64,000 bases of DNA. Source: Phragmites australis. Lineage: Eukaryota > Streptophyta > Magnoliopsida > Poales > Poaceae. The translations under genes were made by a program, and so were the position numbers. Every line of letters starts with the position of its first letter. Position 1 is the first letter of the stretch. Under the pieces are notes generated by a model. That model ran no database searches. It was not told the DNA's origin and saw only the letters and a program-made list of their open reading frames with translations. The DNA is taken from the NCBI RefSeq assembly GCF_958298935.1, contig NC_084941.1:18574001-18638000 (forward strand), in the 5' to 3' direction. Of this stretch, positions 9,590 through 20,838 are shown piece by piece.

Positions 9590-12500
9590 ATGACGAGGGT
9601 CGGAGGGGGCCGCTGGGACAAGGCTTCGGACAGCATCTTGCCGGAGTCTTGTCTGAGGAACGAGGAGGCGGCAGACAAGATCAGGAAACTGCTGGTGCCC
9701 GAGGGGCAAGCAGGAGCGGTGGTGGTGACGCCGGCGAGCCTGACACCGACGACGACCGTCCATGGCGGATCGTCCTCTTCACATCTTTCGTGGCGGCGGG
9801 GTTGGTGCCGCCGTTCTCCACCTTCTTCTTGCAAGTGCTGGAGACCTACGGCATTCAATTGGTGCACCTAAGCCCCAACTCCGTGGTGGTGTTGGCGATC
9901 TTCGCGCACCTCTGCGAGATGTTCGTGGGGGTGGCGCCTTCGGTGACGCTGCTTCACCATTTCTTCGTCCTTCGGCCGGTGGGGAAGAAGAGGGGGCATT
10001 CCACGGCGGACGTCGCGGGGTGCTGCAACCTTCGGCTTCGGGACGGCCTGGGGGATCATTACATCCCCCATGTGCTGCGCAGCAAGTGGGAGGAGTGGCG
10101 ACGGGACTGGTTCTTCGTCGACGTCGACCCCCACGAGCGCCTCGAATTGCCAGAGGCGGCAGCGGAACCCCGGAGGTCGACGTGGGAAGCGCTGCCGCCA
10201 GAAGACGCGAGGCTGAAGCCGGTGCTGGAGCGCATCCAGGAGCTGCGCGAGTCCGGGCTGACTTCTGTCATGGTGGTGGTGGACTTCCTGCGCCGTCGGC
10301 TGGCGCCTCTACGAGAGCGGGCCCGGCCGAGTTGGTTCTACACCGGGCCGGAGGACATCACCAGGACCCAGATCGGCGCGAGTTGCGGGGAATGACGCGG
10401 GTGATCACCGGAGTGGAGGACATGGGCCGGGCGGAACTCCCGTGGCCGGAGATGGCACTCTGCGCCAATCCTGACCGGGTGGCAATCATGGCGCGGCTGC
10501 CAGAGTTCGACGCCCAGGGGCCCGTGGACCGGCCGAGGAGCCGGAGTCCCGAGGCCTCCAAACTCCCCGGATTGGAGGAGCTGCTCGGCGAGGAGGCCTC
10601 AATCAGCTCGGCGCGGGCTGGTGACGGGGCCGCTGCAGGCAGCAGCCGCCATGCCAGAGAGGAGGGCGCCTCCGAAATTGCCGTGGAGGTGGCGCCGGGG
10701 GACCGGGGAAAGCGTCCCCGAGCCCTCATTCTAGTGCTGGATTCTCCGCCGTCGCCGACGGCAGCGGCGGCATTCCCGGTGCTGGAGCCGCGGGTGGTGC
10801 GGATGGGGCCTGCGCCGGCGCCTGAGACCCGCGCAGTGGCCCCGCCGAGCCCCCAGCGGAAGAGGCGACGGGAGGAATCCGGGCCGGCGCCACCGGACCC
10901 GGACTTCAGGCTCCCAGCGGCCAAGTGGCAGTACCGATGAGTCTCTTTCCTTGCTCTTTCCTGGGTGTTTCTTGCCCGAACTGAGTTTTGACATTAATCT
11001 TCTATCTCCCGTAGGCCGGCTGCGGGCACCACCGCGACTGAAGGGGCGCGGGCGCCGAGGCCGGAGTCGAGCCAGCCGGCCGCATCGACGCAGGCGGGCG
11101 CAGGGACGGCGGAGGCGCAGATAGTCGTGGCGGCTACTGGGAGAGAGGCGGAGGCGGCGGCCGAGAGGAGGACGGAGCAGCCGTCCGAATCCTCGGCGCC
11201 GGTGGAACCTACCCCGGGCGCGGAGAGCCCGGGGCAGACGACGGTGGAGGTGGAAGTCTTGCCGGGGTCGGCGGATGTGGCGGCCGATGCAGGAACACGG
11301 CCGCCGTCCGAGTCCTCGGCGCTGGCGGAGCCTACCCCGGGCAGGCAGAGCCTGGGGCGGATGGTGGTGCGGGGCCCTGCGGAGAGCTCGGACCCCCTGG
11401 AGGCAATCTGCGGGGAGGCCAGGGCCCCACTGGTGCCCGGCCAGCCCGCCGATCCCTTTCTGGCCGCCATCAAAGGCGTCAAAGTGGCGGTCGGGCGGCT
11501 GGGCGCGGCGGTGAACGCCAAGGAGGAGGAGCTTGGGGCCGAGTGCGCCCGCCTGGCGTCGGAGAAGGCGCAGCTGGCGGGCGCCCAGGAGGAGGCCCGT
11601 GCGATGGCCGCGCGGGAGCAGAAGCTCCTAGAAGACACCCGCGCGGAAGTCACGCGGGAACAAGGAATTTTGAAGGCCGCACGGGCAGAAGCCGCGCGGG
11701 AACGAGAAGACGCCGCCCGCCTGGCTGAGGCGTCAAGGCAGCAGGCTGCCGAGGCCCTTGCCAGGATGGGGCAGGCGCAGGAGAGGGATGCGGCAGTCGC
11801 AGCTCGCGAGCAGGCGGCGGAGGAGCTGCGAGCCGAGCTGACCCGCCGGGAGGGCGCGGCCGAGAAGACGCGCGCCGACCTCCAGCATTGGGAAGACGAC
11901 CTTCGAAAAATCAGAGAAGAGATCTGTCGCTGGGAAGAGGATGTTTCCCTTCGGGAGGTGGACAATGAGTTGTCGACGGCAGACCTCGGCGCCCGGGAGG
12001 ATTCGGTGGCCCAACAAGAGGACACGATGGCCCGGCGGGAGGGCGAGCTGAGTCGCCGAGAAGGCGAGGCTGCTGCGGCGGCAGCGGCCGCTGCTACCAG
12101 GGCGGAGGAGAACGCGAAGCACGAGGCGGAACTGACCGCCCGTGAACGCGCCTTATCCGAGATGGTGGCCAAGACGAAGCAGGCTGCCGGCCCCGCAGCC
12201 GTTGGTGGTTCTTCTGGTCCGGCCGGGGACCAGGGACTTGAGGCGCAGTTGCGGGCTGCCAAGGAGAAGCTCGAGACTGCGTTCATCTCGCGGATCAACC
12301 TGCAGCAGATGCTGGAGGATATACTTCGGCGGATGCGGCGGGCCGTGGAGAAGGGCGGTCTCGGACGGCTCGTCGAAGACCAGAAGGGCGACGGCCCCGC
12401 ACGACAAGTGTTAGGGCTTCAGCAGGTCTGCGAGCACCTTGAGGCCCTGCCTTGGGCGGTCCAAGAACTTGCCACCCGGGAGGGACGTGGCTTGGCACAT

Positions 12501-12722
12501 GCAGTGGCCGAGCACGTCCTGGCCTGCTACCGAAGCAGGGACCCGAACTTCCTGCTGGAGCCGGCGCGGGAGGGAGTGGTCGAAGCTGAGGGAGAGGCCA
12601 CCCGGGAAGTGGTCCGGAGTACCGCCGCCGAGGTGGCGGCCGGCTTCAGGCGGGAGGTGCCGCCGCCGCCAGCCCCCGGGGACGACTCAGAGGACTCAGC
12701 TGCCGCCTCCGCCGCCGACTAG
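9590..12722 (+). pseudogene. Antisense accessory gene of the Tat element (Transposase_28-like plus coiled coil)
   Basis: This gene lies between integrase and the 3' LTR, opposite to gag-pol. It starts MTRVGGGRWDKASDS and moves from frame 2 to frame 1 near 9745. There it reads VLFTSFVAAGLVPPFSTFFL, then HLSPNSVVVLAIFAHLCEMF and WFFVDV, which I recognise as the plant 'putative gypsy type transposon' domain (Transposase_28). A second shift near 10378 leads to frame 0 and a Pro/Ala/Ser-rich linker with a basic KRRREES segment. An 84 bp intron (10931-11014) joins exon 2 in frame. Exon 2 ends with a long Ala/Glu/Arg-rich coiled coil (about 11500-12170) and an acidic C terminus (DDSEDSAAASAAD). Two single-base frame changes make this copy defective. 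The function in the family is unknown; similar antisense ORFs are known in Grande-type elements. Confidence 0.8.
10931..11014 (+). other. Predicted 84-bp GT-AG intron in the antisense gene
   Basis: The donor is GGCA|GTACCG and the acceptor TCTCCCGTAG|GCC, with a pyrimidine-rich stretch inside. Removing it joins CA + G into a Gln codon and keeps frame 0 open on both sides. Without splicing, a TGA at 10938-10940 ends the first exon frame. Confidence 0.75.
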
Positions 12723-14390
12723 ATCTTTTGTAGTTATTTCTTTCTTTTGTTGTCTTGATGAATGTAAATATAGGAGTGATCCCTTAGAAACGCTTTGTAT
12801 ATGCCTTGTGAATATAGTGGCAGCTTTTCTTTGGGCTCGCAACTCCAATTTCTTTGAGTGCTTGATGTTCCTTCTGATGTTTTGCCTTGAAGTACCGGGG
12901 AGTACTCAGTCGGACCGTTCCCGACCTTCCCATCCCCGAGAACGAAGTTGTCCTGATTGCTGTTTGTTGGCGCAGTCGGCCCTCGAGCTCTCACGAGTCC
13001 GCGTCGTTTGAGTTAAAAAACAAAGACACGAACTTCCTTGCCCGGGAGATAGATCGATCCAGCACGGGACACACCGTGCCCGGTGAACACTTTTTCACTT
13101 CGCGACCACTCAGTTAGTAGACGGGAGACGCGTGCGGGCGAGAATGTGACCAAGAGTCCTCGTGGTCCGGTGGTGCCCGGGCTTAAGATGGACCGGACCG
13201 AGCACTGACAGCCCGCCCCCGAGGCCTGAGCTCCGGACTACTCGAGCAGCTCGAGCGATAGGATTACCCAGGGCACCCAAGGACTCGGTAGTGCTCGGGG
13301 TCCTTAAAAGCGGACCGAACACCACGACCACCACGAAGGGCTTAGGTCAGACATTACCGTACGCGCGGTACTCCTTTCTACGAACTGTTCTGACGTTCCA
13401 GGAAAAAGTAGACACACGGTAGGGTTTTGCGCGCGAGGAGATCACCTCACTGAACAGATTAAAGCGCGAGAACCCCCGAGGATGACTCGGGAACATAAAT
13501 TTACTGAAAGCAGACTTGTCTGAATATAACCACTCACCGGACAGCTGTCGGCCTTCCGGCCAACCGATCCAGGAGGGGTGTGCTTCCGAGCTCGGGGTAC
13601 CCGGGGACTTGGTTCCTCCAGCGGAGCGCCCGAGCGCCCAGAGGCACACGAGGCTCCCGGGGTCGGGTGATCTCGACCACTCATGCCTAAGTGGTAGGAC
13701 CATCCGAGGACCCTTGTGGCCGACCAGAGACCGGGGCATTGAAGCCCTTGCGGTCAAACTGCTCTTGATTCTTCGCCTGTGACTTAAGAGAGAGAGTATA
13801 GAATTTCTTTGTCTGGTGCGCTCTGTTAGTGCGGTACTTGTTATAGACTGCTCTCGTTTTCGACCCGAGACCTCTTGAATACCCAAACCGGTGGACAAGA
13901 GCGGACAGAGGCATAACCCAGAGGTCCTATGGTTCGGTGGCGTCCGGGTATGACAGACCAGACCGAGCACCGACAGCCTGCTCCGGGGGCCTGAGCTCCG
14001 GACTACTCGAGCAGCTCGAGCGATAGGATTACCCAGAGCGCCCCGGAACTCGGTAGTGCCTGGGAGCCTGCCACAACACCGAACACCACAGCCTACCATG
14101 CCGGACGTAAGTCAGCGGTGACTGCTCGCATGTATACCGATTGGGATTCTTTTATCAGCGGGGAAAATGAGAGAGCGAACTTTTTCTCGCACAACCGAGC
14201 ACCTCACCAGACAGATTAAACATACGGAATCCAGAAAAATAATTCGACATAGCGATTGCCTATTGAAATGTTGAATGTACAATGTTTGCAAGGTTGGACG
14301 ACGGCGACTTACCCAAGGGGTGGAGCCCTCGGTCTGCTTGGGCGGGGGGAAGCCCCCGGCCTGGCTGACCTGAGCTGCGAGCACGACCAT
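12723..14390. other. Non-coding tail of the Tat element
   Basis: Region between the stop of the antisense gene and the end of the integrase. It holds a plausible polyadenylation context (AATGTAAATA, about 12761) for the antisense transcript and two degenerate copies of a ~765 bp repeat. I see no protein with a recognisable domain. Confidence 0.6.
13130..14290. repeat. Degenerate ~765-bp tandem repeat in the Tat 3' region
   Basis: The segment around 13226 (CTGAGCTCCGGACTACTCGA and onward through GATAGGATTACCCA) recurs at 13991, 765 bp later. Matches extend from about 13150-13345 to 13915-14110, and again from the CACCTCACT...ACAGATTAAA stretch near 13444 to 14200. The second unit is incomplete. 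Tandem repeats downstream of pol are known for Tat elements and can seed satellites. Confidence 0.7.
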
Positions 14391-15540
14391 CTACGGGTAG
14401 AACCTTCGGAGATGCTCGATGTTCCACGGGTTCGGGAGTGGCTGTCCTTCCTCTGTCGCCAACCTGAAAGAACCTTCTCGCGGGACCGCGATCACGGTGA
14501 AGGGACCTTCCCACACAGGGGACAGCTTATTCATTCCTTCGCGCGACTGGACGCGTCGGAGAACTAGGTCCCCCACCTCGAGAGATCGGGCCCGAACATG
14601 GCGCAGATGATAACGCCGCAGACTCTGCTGGTACCGAGCCGCCCGGACGGCGGCACGCCACCGGCACTCTTCCAGGTAGTCCACGTCGTCGCGCCTTTAC
14701 TGCTCATGCTCACCCTCAGAATACGCATGCACTCGTGGGGAGCCCAGAGTGAGCTCAGAGGGGAGGACTGCCTCGGCGCCGTAGACGAGGAAGAACGAAG
14801 TCTCCCCGGTGGCGCAGCTTGGCGTAGTCCGGTTAGCCCACAACACGGCTGGCAGCTCGTCCACCCATCCCTTCCCGTGCTTGGCGAGCACGTTATAGGT
14901 CCGGGTTTTGAGGCCCTTCAGTATCTCCGCGTTGGCGCGCTTGACCTGCCCGTTACTCCGAGGATGAGCGACGGAGGCGAAGCAGAGCTTGATGCCGAGG
15001 TCTTCGCAATAGTCCCCGAACAGGGCACTCGTGAACTGGGTGCCGTTGTCGGTGATAATCCGGTTCGGGACGCCAAAGCGGCTGGTGATGCCGCGGATAA
15101 ACTGGAGCGCCGTGTTCTTGGTCACCTTGATGACTGGGACCGCCTCCGGTCATTTGGTGAATTTGTCGATGGCGACATATAGGTATGCATAGCCCCCGAT
15201 TGCTCAGGGGAATGGACCCAGAATGTCCAGACCCCAGACCGCGAAAGGCCATGACAGGGGAATGGTATGAAGAGCCTGAGCTGGCTGGTGAATCTGCTTT
15301 GCATGGAACTGGCACGCCCTGCAGCGCCGAACCAGCTCGGAAGCATCCTGGAGAGCTGTAGGCCAGTAAAAACCTTGCCGGAAGGCCTTCCTGACCAGCG
15401 TGCGGAACGATGAATGGCCACCACACTCGCCCTCGTGGACCTCAGCGAGAAGATCGCCGCCTTCTGCCCGGGAGATGCATTTCAGGAGGACACCTCCTGC
15501 GCTACGCCGGTAGAGATCCCTATCTACTATGGCATAGCGT
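14391..15540 (-). pseudogene. Tat Gypsy integrase
   Basis: Inserts the cDNA into the genome. The minus strand reads a His/Cys zinc-binding N terminus (HEGECGGHSS... CRACQFHAKQ, about 15290-15440). The catalytic core follows with Asp in GLDILGPF (about 15220), Asp in IITDNGTQF (about 15045) and Glu in GQVKRANAEIL (about 14925). The C-terminal part ends with GDLVLRR, LSPVWEGPF and NIEHLRRFYP. The DDE residues are all visible. Frame changes near 15120 and 14690, and stops in the zinc-finger/core junction, break it. It follows the second RNase H without a spacer, as the C terminus of one pol polyprotein. Confidence 0.9.
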
Positions 15541-15839
15541 CTGTACTACCGAGCAACTCTTTCGGCAGACGCCTCATCCCCGGGTAGGAACTTTTCTTTC
15601 AAGTACCCTCGGATGTCAGACATCCACGAGGCATCTTGAGAACATTCGGCGAGCGCAGCGCACTCGCCGGACGGCGGCGCCCTGACGGGGCTTCCCACTG
15701 AGGGCACCGCCGGGGTCCCCTGAATTGAGTTCGAGGTTTCCCCTTCATCCTGTTCGGCAGGCAGGACGGAAGGCCGTGCGAGTCTTTCTTCAAAGACCCC
15801 GACAGGGACGCGCGCACGGGAGGAGGCCAGGCGGGAGAG

Positions 15840-16640
15840 CTCATCGGCCAGAGTGTTGTCGCGGCGAAGGATGTGCCGCAACTCCAGGCCATCGAAGCGC
15901 CTCTCGAGCTTCCTGACCGCAGCCACGTACGCCGCCATTTGAGGATCCGTGCACTGGTACTCCTTGGATACCTGGTTCACGACCAGTTGGGAGTCCCCTT
16001 TGACCAGGAGGCGACGAATCCTGAGCCCCACCGCAGCCCGGAGGCCGGCGATGAGACCCTCATATTCTGCCATGTTGTTGGATGCACGGAACTGCAACTG
16101 TACGACGTACCGGAGCTCTTCACCTGTTGGGGAGGTGAGAACCACTCTGGCCCCTGCGCCTTTCAGCGAGAGGGAGCCGTCGAAGTACATGACCCAGTAT
16201 CCGGGTGCGTCGTGCCCGGGATAGGCAGAGATCTCCTCTGGGACGATGTAGGGGACGGGCGTCCACTCTGCCATGAAGTCGGAGAGCGCCTGGCTTTTGA
16301 TCGCCTGGCGACTGACGAAGTGTAGGTTGAACTCCGCCAGCTCCACTGCCCATTTGACAACGCGCCCGGTACCTTCCCGGTTTCGGAGAATGGGTCCCAG
16401 TGGATACATGGTAACCACCGAGACCTTGTGCGCCTGGAAGTAGTTGCGCAGCTTCCGGGAGGGCGACGAGCACGGCATAGAGCAGCTTCTGAGCCTGGGG
16501 ATATCTTGTCTTGGCTTCCCGGAGGACTTCACTGACGAAGTACACCGGTTTCTATACCCGGCGGGTCCGGACGGCGGCTCCACCCGGGGGGCTGCAGCAG
16601 CCCCCAGGCTCGGCGGTATGGTCGGGGCTGGCCGGGCATT
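15840..16640 (-). pseudogene. Tat Gypsy RNase H and second (archaeal-type) RNase H
   Basis: Degrades the RNA strand of the RNA:DNA hybrid. The first, degenerate RNase H reads VYFVSEVLREAKTRYPQAQK, then shifts frame near 16455 to RNYFQAHKVSVVT and KWAVELAEFNLHF. A second RNase H follows. It has an Asp in VMYFDGSLS (about 16180), Glu in NNMAEYEGL, Asp in VKGDSQLVVNQV and Asp in RRDNTLADELSRLA (about 15860). Having two RNase H domains in this order is diagnostic of the Tat lineage. A TAG and a frameshift interrupt the first domain. Confidence 0.88.
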
Positions 16641-17847
16641 AGGGCTCGACTCCCTGGCTGGGAGGAGCAGTGTGCTCGGGCTCGACCCCTTGCCCAGGGG
16701 GAGCCACGAGGACAGGTGAGTGGTCAGGGGCCTCTGGGAGCTGGGACCCAGCACCCGGCCCTGAACACTCGTCGCGCTCCACCAACAGCACCATGCTTAC
16801 GACCCGAGGAGTGGCCGAAACGTAGAGCAGTAGGGGCTCACCTTGAGAGGGAGCCACCAGCACGGGTGGCGAAGTGAGGTACTTCATTAGGTCGCGGAAG
16901 GCCTGCTCGGCCTCCGGCGTCCAGTCGAAACGACCGGACTTCTTCAGAAGCATGAAGAGGGGGAGCCCTCGCTCCCCGAGCTTGGAGATAAAGCGCCCGA
17001 GGGCTGCCATGAAGCCGGCGAGACGCTGGACCTCCTTGAGTCGAGCCGGGGGTCGCATCTGCTCGATGGCCCGGATCTTCTCTGGGTTGACCTCGATTCC
17101 TCGGCCAGAAACCAAGAAACCAAGGAGCTTGCCCGCCGGCACCCCGAAGACACATTTCTCCGGGTTGAGCTTGAGGCGAGTAGTGCGGAGACTGTTGAAA
17201 GTCTCGGCAAGGTCCTCAAGCAGGGTGGCGCGGTCCCGGGTTTTGACCACGAGATCGTCGATGTAAGCTTCGACGTTGCGACCAACCTGCGAGTCAAGGG
17301 TAATACGAATAGCGCGCTGGAAGGAGGATCCAGCGTTGCGCAAGCCAAAAGGCATTGACATGTAGCAATAAGTCCCCACCGGAGTGGTAAAAGCAGTTTT
17401 TTCCTCGTCCCCTACGGCCATGTGAATTTGGTGATACCCAGAATTTGCATCTAAAAAGCATAAAAGATCGCATCCCGCAGTCGCATCTACAATTTGATCA
17501 ATGCGAGGTAAGGGGAAGGGATCTTTAGGGTAAGCCTTATTCAGGTCGGTGTAGTCCACGCACATGCAGAGCTTGCCGTTGGCCTTCGGGACGATGACTG
17601 GGTTTGCCAGCCAGTCGGGGTGGAGGACTTCTCGGATAAATCCGGCGTCGAGGAGCTTGCTGACCTGCTCGCGGATAAACTCCTGGTGCTCAGGCGCCTG
17701 CCGCCGGACCTTCTGCTTCACCGGGCGGGCGTTCGGACGCACCGCCAAGTGATGCTCGATCACCTCCCTAGGGATCCCGGGCATGTCGGACGGTTGCCAG
17801 GCAAACACGTCTGTGTTAGCCCGGAGGAAGGCGACGAGCGCGCTTTC
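16641..17847 (-). pseudogene. Tat Gypsy reverse transcriptase
   Basis: Copies element RNA to DNA. In one open frame the minus strand reads RPVKQKVRRQAPEHQEFI, VIVPKANGKLCMCVDYTDLN, FLDANSGYHQI, the core YMSMPFGLRNAGSSFQRA and the catalytic YIDDLVVK (about 17255), then KCVFGVPAGKLLGFLVSGRG and the thumb GRFDWTPEAEQAF. All catalytic Asp residues seem present. A TAG at 17848-17850 separates it from the protease in the same frame. Past VERDE the frame carries an unusual ~70-residue Pro-rich stretch before the RNase H resumes. Confidence 0.92.
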
Positions 17848-17850
17848 CTA

Positions 17851-18765
17851 TTTGCTGCCCAGGTCACCGCCGATTCGGATGACCTGGGTAGCGCCTTCGC
17901 CCACCACGACCTCTTTCGTCGGAACAGAGGCGTCGGCAGCGAGTCGGGGTTTGGATGGAGAGGGTCCCGGGCCCCCTGGAGAGCCATCGACCTCGGCCTG
18001 CGCTGAGACCAGAGCCATGTATGACTGCTCAGCGCAGGAGACGGCGCCGCCGGAGTCGGCGATCACGGAGATGGGGCCCGCGGGGCCTGGCATCTTAACC
18101 GTGAAGTATGCGTAGTGCACGGCCATCATAAACTTGGCGAGCGTCGGACGCCCGAGGATGGCGTTGTAGGGGAGAGGGAGCTCCGCGACGTCGAAGAGGA
18201 CGCACTCCGTGCGGAAGTTGTCCCGGCTCCCGAACGTCACGGGCAACTCGACCTGCCCGAGGGGCAGGGAGTGCCCGGGGGTCACTCCGCAGAAGGGGAG
18301 CGACGGCTTTAGGCGCCTGGAGGACACCTGCAGCTTCTCAAAAGCCTCCTTGGAAAGGAGGTTGAGGCCGGCACCACCGTCGATCAGCACTTTGCTGACC
18401 TTAACATTGCAGACAGTGGGGGACACTACCAGAGGTAGTCGCCCCACGGCTGCAGTACTAGCGGGGTGATCAGCCATGCTGAACGTGATCGGAGTGTCCG
18501 ACCACCTCAGGGGCCTAGCGGCCTCCTCGCTCGGGGTTGCCGAGCACACCTCGCGTCGCATGACCTTGATGCCACGGCGCGAGGAAGGCGTGTACGCGCC
18601 TCCGTCGATGAAGGCGACGGCGTGCTCGGGCTCCTGGAAACCGAGCTCGGTGTTGTCGGGGGCGACCTCAGCATCGCCTCCTCCGCGGGACTCGTCGCGC
18701 TCCCTCTGGCGCTGCTCCACGAGTCCTTTGACCGTACGACAATCCGTGAGGTCGTGCCATCTGGT
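17851..18765 (-). pseudogene. Tat Gypsy aspartic protease region
   Basis: Processes the polyprotein. The open frame starts just after a TAG (complement of 18766-18768). That stop lies in a short Cys/His motif (WCPIH-stop-TRWHDLTDC) that in relatives is continuous. The protease core is VLIDGGAGLNLLSKEAF, with the catalytic Asp in IDGGAG where many families have DTGA or DSGA. AILGRPTLAKFMMAVH follows. It leads in frame into RT apart from the TAG at 17848. Confidence 0.85.
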
Positions 18766-18789
18766 CTAGTGTATGGGACACCATTTACC

Positions 18790-20363
18790 TGGCTTGGGCC
18801 CCGCGGGAGCGGGGGCCCTTGCTGGAACAGGAGCCCGGCCGGGGGCCGGGGCTCTTGCGGGAGCCGGTGCCCTAGCTGGTGCCGGGGCCCTCGTGGGCAC
18901 GGAGGCCCGAGGAGGAGCCCTAGCAGGCGCTCTTGCCGGCGGTCGGGCTCTTGCGGCGCCCTATGGGCGAGGCCCTGGGTCGGCTCGACAGGAGCGGCCT
19001 CGCGCTTCCTTCTCTTCTTCTTTTCCCGCTTGTCGGAGCGGGAAGAACTTAGCTGGTCGGTGGCGGGGCGAGGAGCATGCCACGCCCTGGCCTCCGCAGC
19101 CTTGGCGCACTTATCAGCCAGTGCGAAGAGCTCCGCAGTGGTCTCGATCTCGTGCGTACCTAGCTTTTCGAGCATCCGCTCGTCGCGGACGCCCTGCCGT
19201 AAAGCAACAATAACAACATGGGGGGCTACTCGCGGAATAGTGTTGCGAACCTGGCTGAAACGCTGTATAAAGCGCCGCAGCGTCTCCCCTTCCTGCTGTT
19301 GGACGGCGTGGAGGTCGCACTCCAAGCCGGGGCGTGTAAACGTGCCTTGAAAATTGGCCAAGAACTGGTGGCAAAGGTCATCCCAGGAGCTAATAGACCC
19401 TGGGGGTAAGTTCATAAGCCAAGAGCGGGCAGAGCCCCTCAAGGCAACATGAAAATAGTTTGCCATCACCTTTTCGCTGCCTCCGGCTGCTTGGACGGCC
19501 GTTGTGTAGATCTGGAGGAACTCGACGGGGTCGATGGACCCGTCGTACTTCTCCGGCAGCTCGGGGCGGAACTTGGAAGGCCACCTGACCCAGCGGAGCT
19601 CGGCGGTGAAGGCACGGCAGCCGGTGCCGTACCCCGCAGCGCAAGCGGGGGTCCTCGGTGGCGAGTGGCGGCGAGCCGGGGATTCCCGGTGGCCTTGGGC
19701 TGGGAGAGAGGAAGCCTGGTCCTCTGCCCCGACCTCCTGCCGGGTCTCCCGCTGGCGCTCGAGAGTAACTCGGGCATCCTCGTGGCCCCTCCGCTCGTCA
19801 AGACGCAAGCAGAGGTCCCGGGCTTCGGACACGGCCAGGGGGACGGCACTCCGCCTGGAGGTCCCTCGGCCCGTGTGGACGTTGCCCATTGAGGAGCCGG
19901 CTCTGGCGGCGTCACGCTGAGAGGTGGTGCGAGGACTCCCGGCCTGCACCTGGCGGCGAGCAGTGCCAACAAAAGTGACGACATCTTGGATCCACCGGCC
20001 TTCCGGAGTATTCGGCGTGGCCTGAACGGGCGGGTGCCTGAGGAGAGCATGCGCTGCAAGCAGCGCGCTCCCCGGGCCGACCTCGCTGAACGCGAGCCTG
20101 CGCCGGGGTGGCACCCGACGCGGTCCAGAGGTGAACCTAGCGGCCGGGGTCCCGACCTCCTGCTGGGGGTCGGAAAGTGCATCAGCAGCGGCGGCGGCGG
20201 CCCTGCTGGGCCCAGCACCTTGATCCCCTTGAGCGGGAAAAACCACGCACGTGGATAGCGGCTGCTACTGGAACGCAGCAGCGACTGGGCTCTCCCGGGC
20301 GTCGGGCAGCACTTCGTCACTAGAAGTGGAGCCGGAACGCTGGAGACGGTGCCCACTAGCCAT
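18790..20363 (-). pseudogene. Tat Gypsy gag
   Basis: Capsid protein of the virus-like particle. I place the start at complement 20361-20363 (MASGHRLQRSGST), 66 bp from the LTR. This frame has one early stop (complement 20265-20267) and is then open for ~580 codons. A long Pro/Ala/Arg-rich N-terminal part is followed by the Retrotrans_gag domain (KFRPELPEKYDGSIDPVEFL, WDDLCHQFLANFQGTFTRPG, LRRFIQRFSQVRNTIPR, about residues 230-370 of the open part). A basic KREKKKRRKREA tract comes next. A frameshift near 18790 joins it to the protease frame. It is the first gene of the element in transcriptional order. Confidence 0.88.
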
Positions 20364-20408
20364 CTTTTCCTGTGGAAAAAAGCAAACGAACAAATCCAGG
20401 GATATTCC

Positions 20409-20427
20409 CCCCTACCTGGCGCGCCAG
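20409..20427 (-). other. Probable primer binding site of the Tat element
   Basis: Directly inside the 5' LTR the minus strand reads TGGCGCGCCAGGTAGGGG, the expected place and form of a tRNA primer site (the CCA end pairs with TGG). I cannot assign the tRNA by eye. Confidence 0.55.
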
Positions 20428-20828
20428 CTGTCAGAGGATGAACTCCTGTCGCAGGGATCCCGAGAGACCCGTTTTTAAAGATTCGACCGGGGGGATGATC
20501 CTGAACGAGCTCGTCCGGGAAATAAATGAAAACGGAAATAAATGCAACGGCTGGTGGTGGTGGAGGATGATCGACCTAGTGCAAAAGAGATAGATGCACC
20601 GGGGTTTAGACAGGTTCGGGCCACACAGGGGCGTAACACCCTACTCCTGTGTAAGTTCAATATCTTTCCTTGAAGGGAATTCTTCAAGGATGTATTTGGT
20701 TACAAGGGTGTGTCACCTACAGAGAGCTTGAGGCTCCCGTGTTCTAGCTCTGCTCGAGCTTGTTTGTGATGTATCGTCTGGTCTGATCTCTTCTCTTGCT
20801 TCTTTTTCTCGTCCTCTCCCCCCCCTTC

Positions 20829-20838
20829 CTTTTATAGG
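20829..20838 (-). promoter_or_regulatory. TATA box of the Tat 5' LTR
   Basis: The minus strand reads CCTATAAAAG, downstream (in element sense) of the G-box repeats. It is conserved in the other LTR at 8041-8050. Confidence 0.65.

Noticed and set aside
10994..12298. 434-codon minus-strand ORF opposite the antisense gene
   Set aside because: Ser/Ala/Arg-rich shadow of the coiled-coil exon on the + strand. The + frame has heptad-like composition, a matching intron and a recognisable first exon. The minus frame has no domain.
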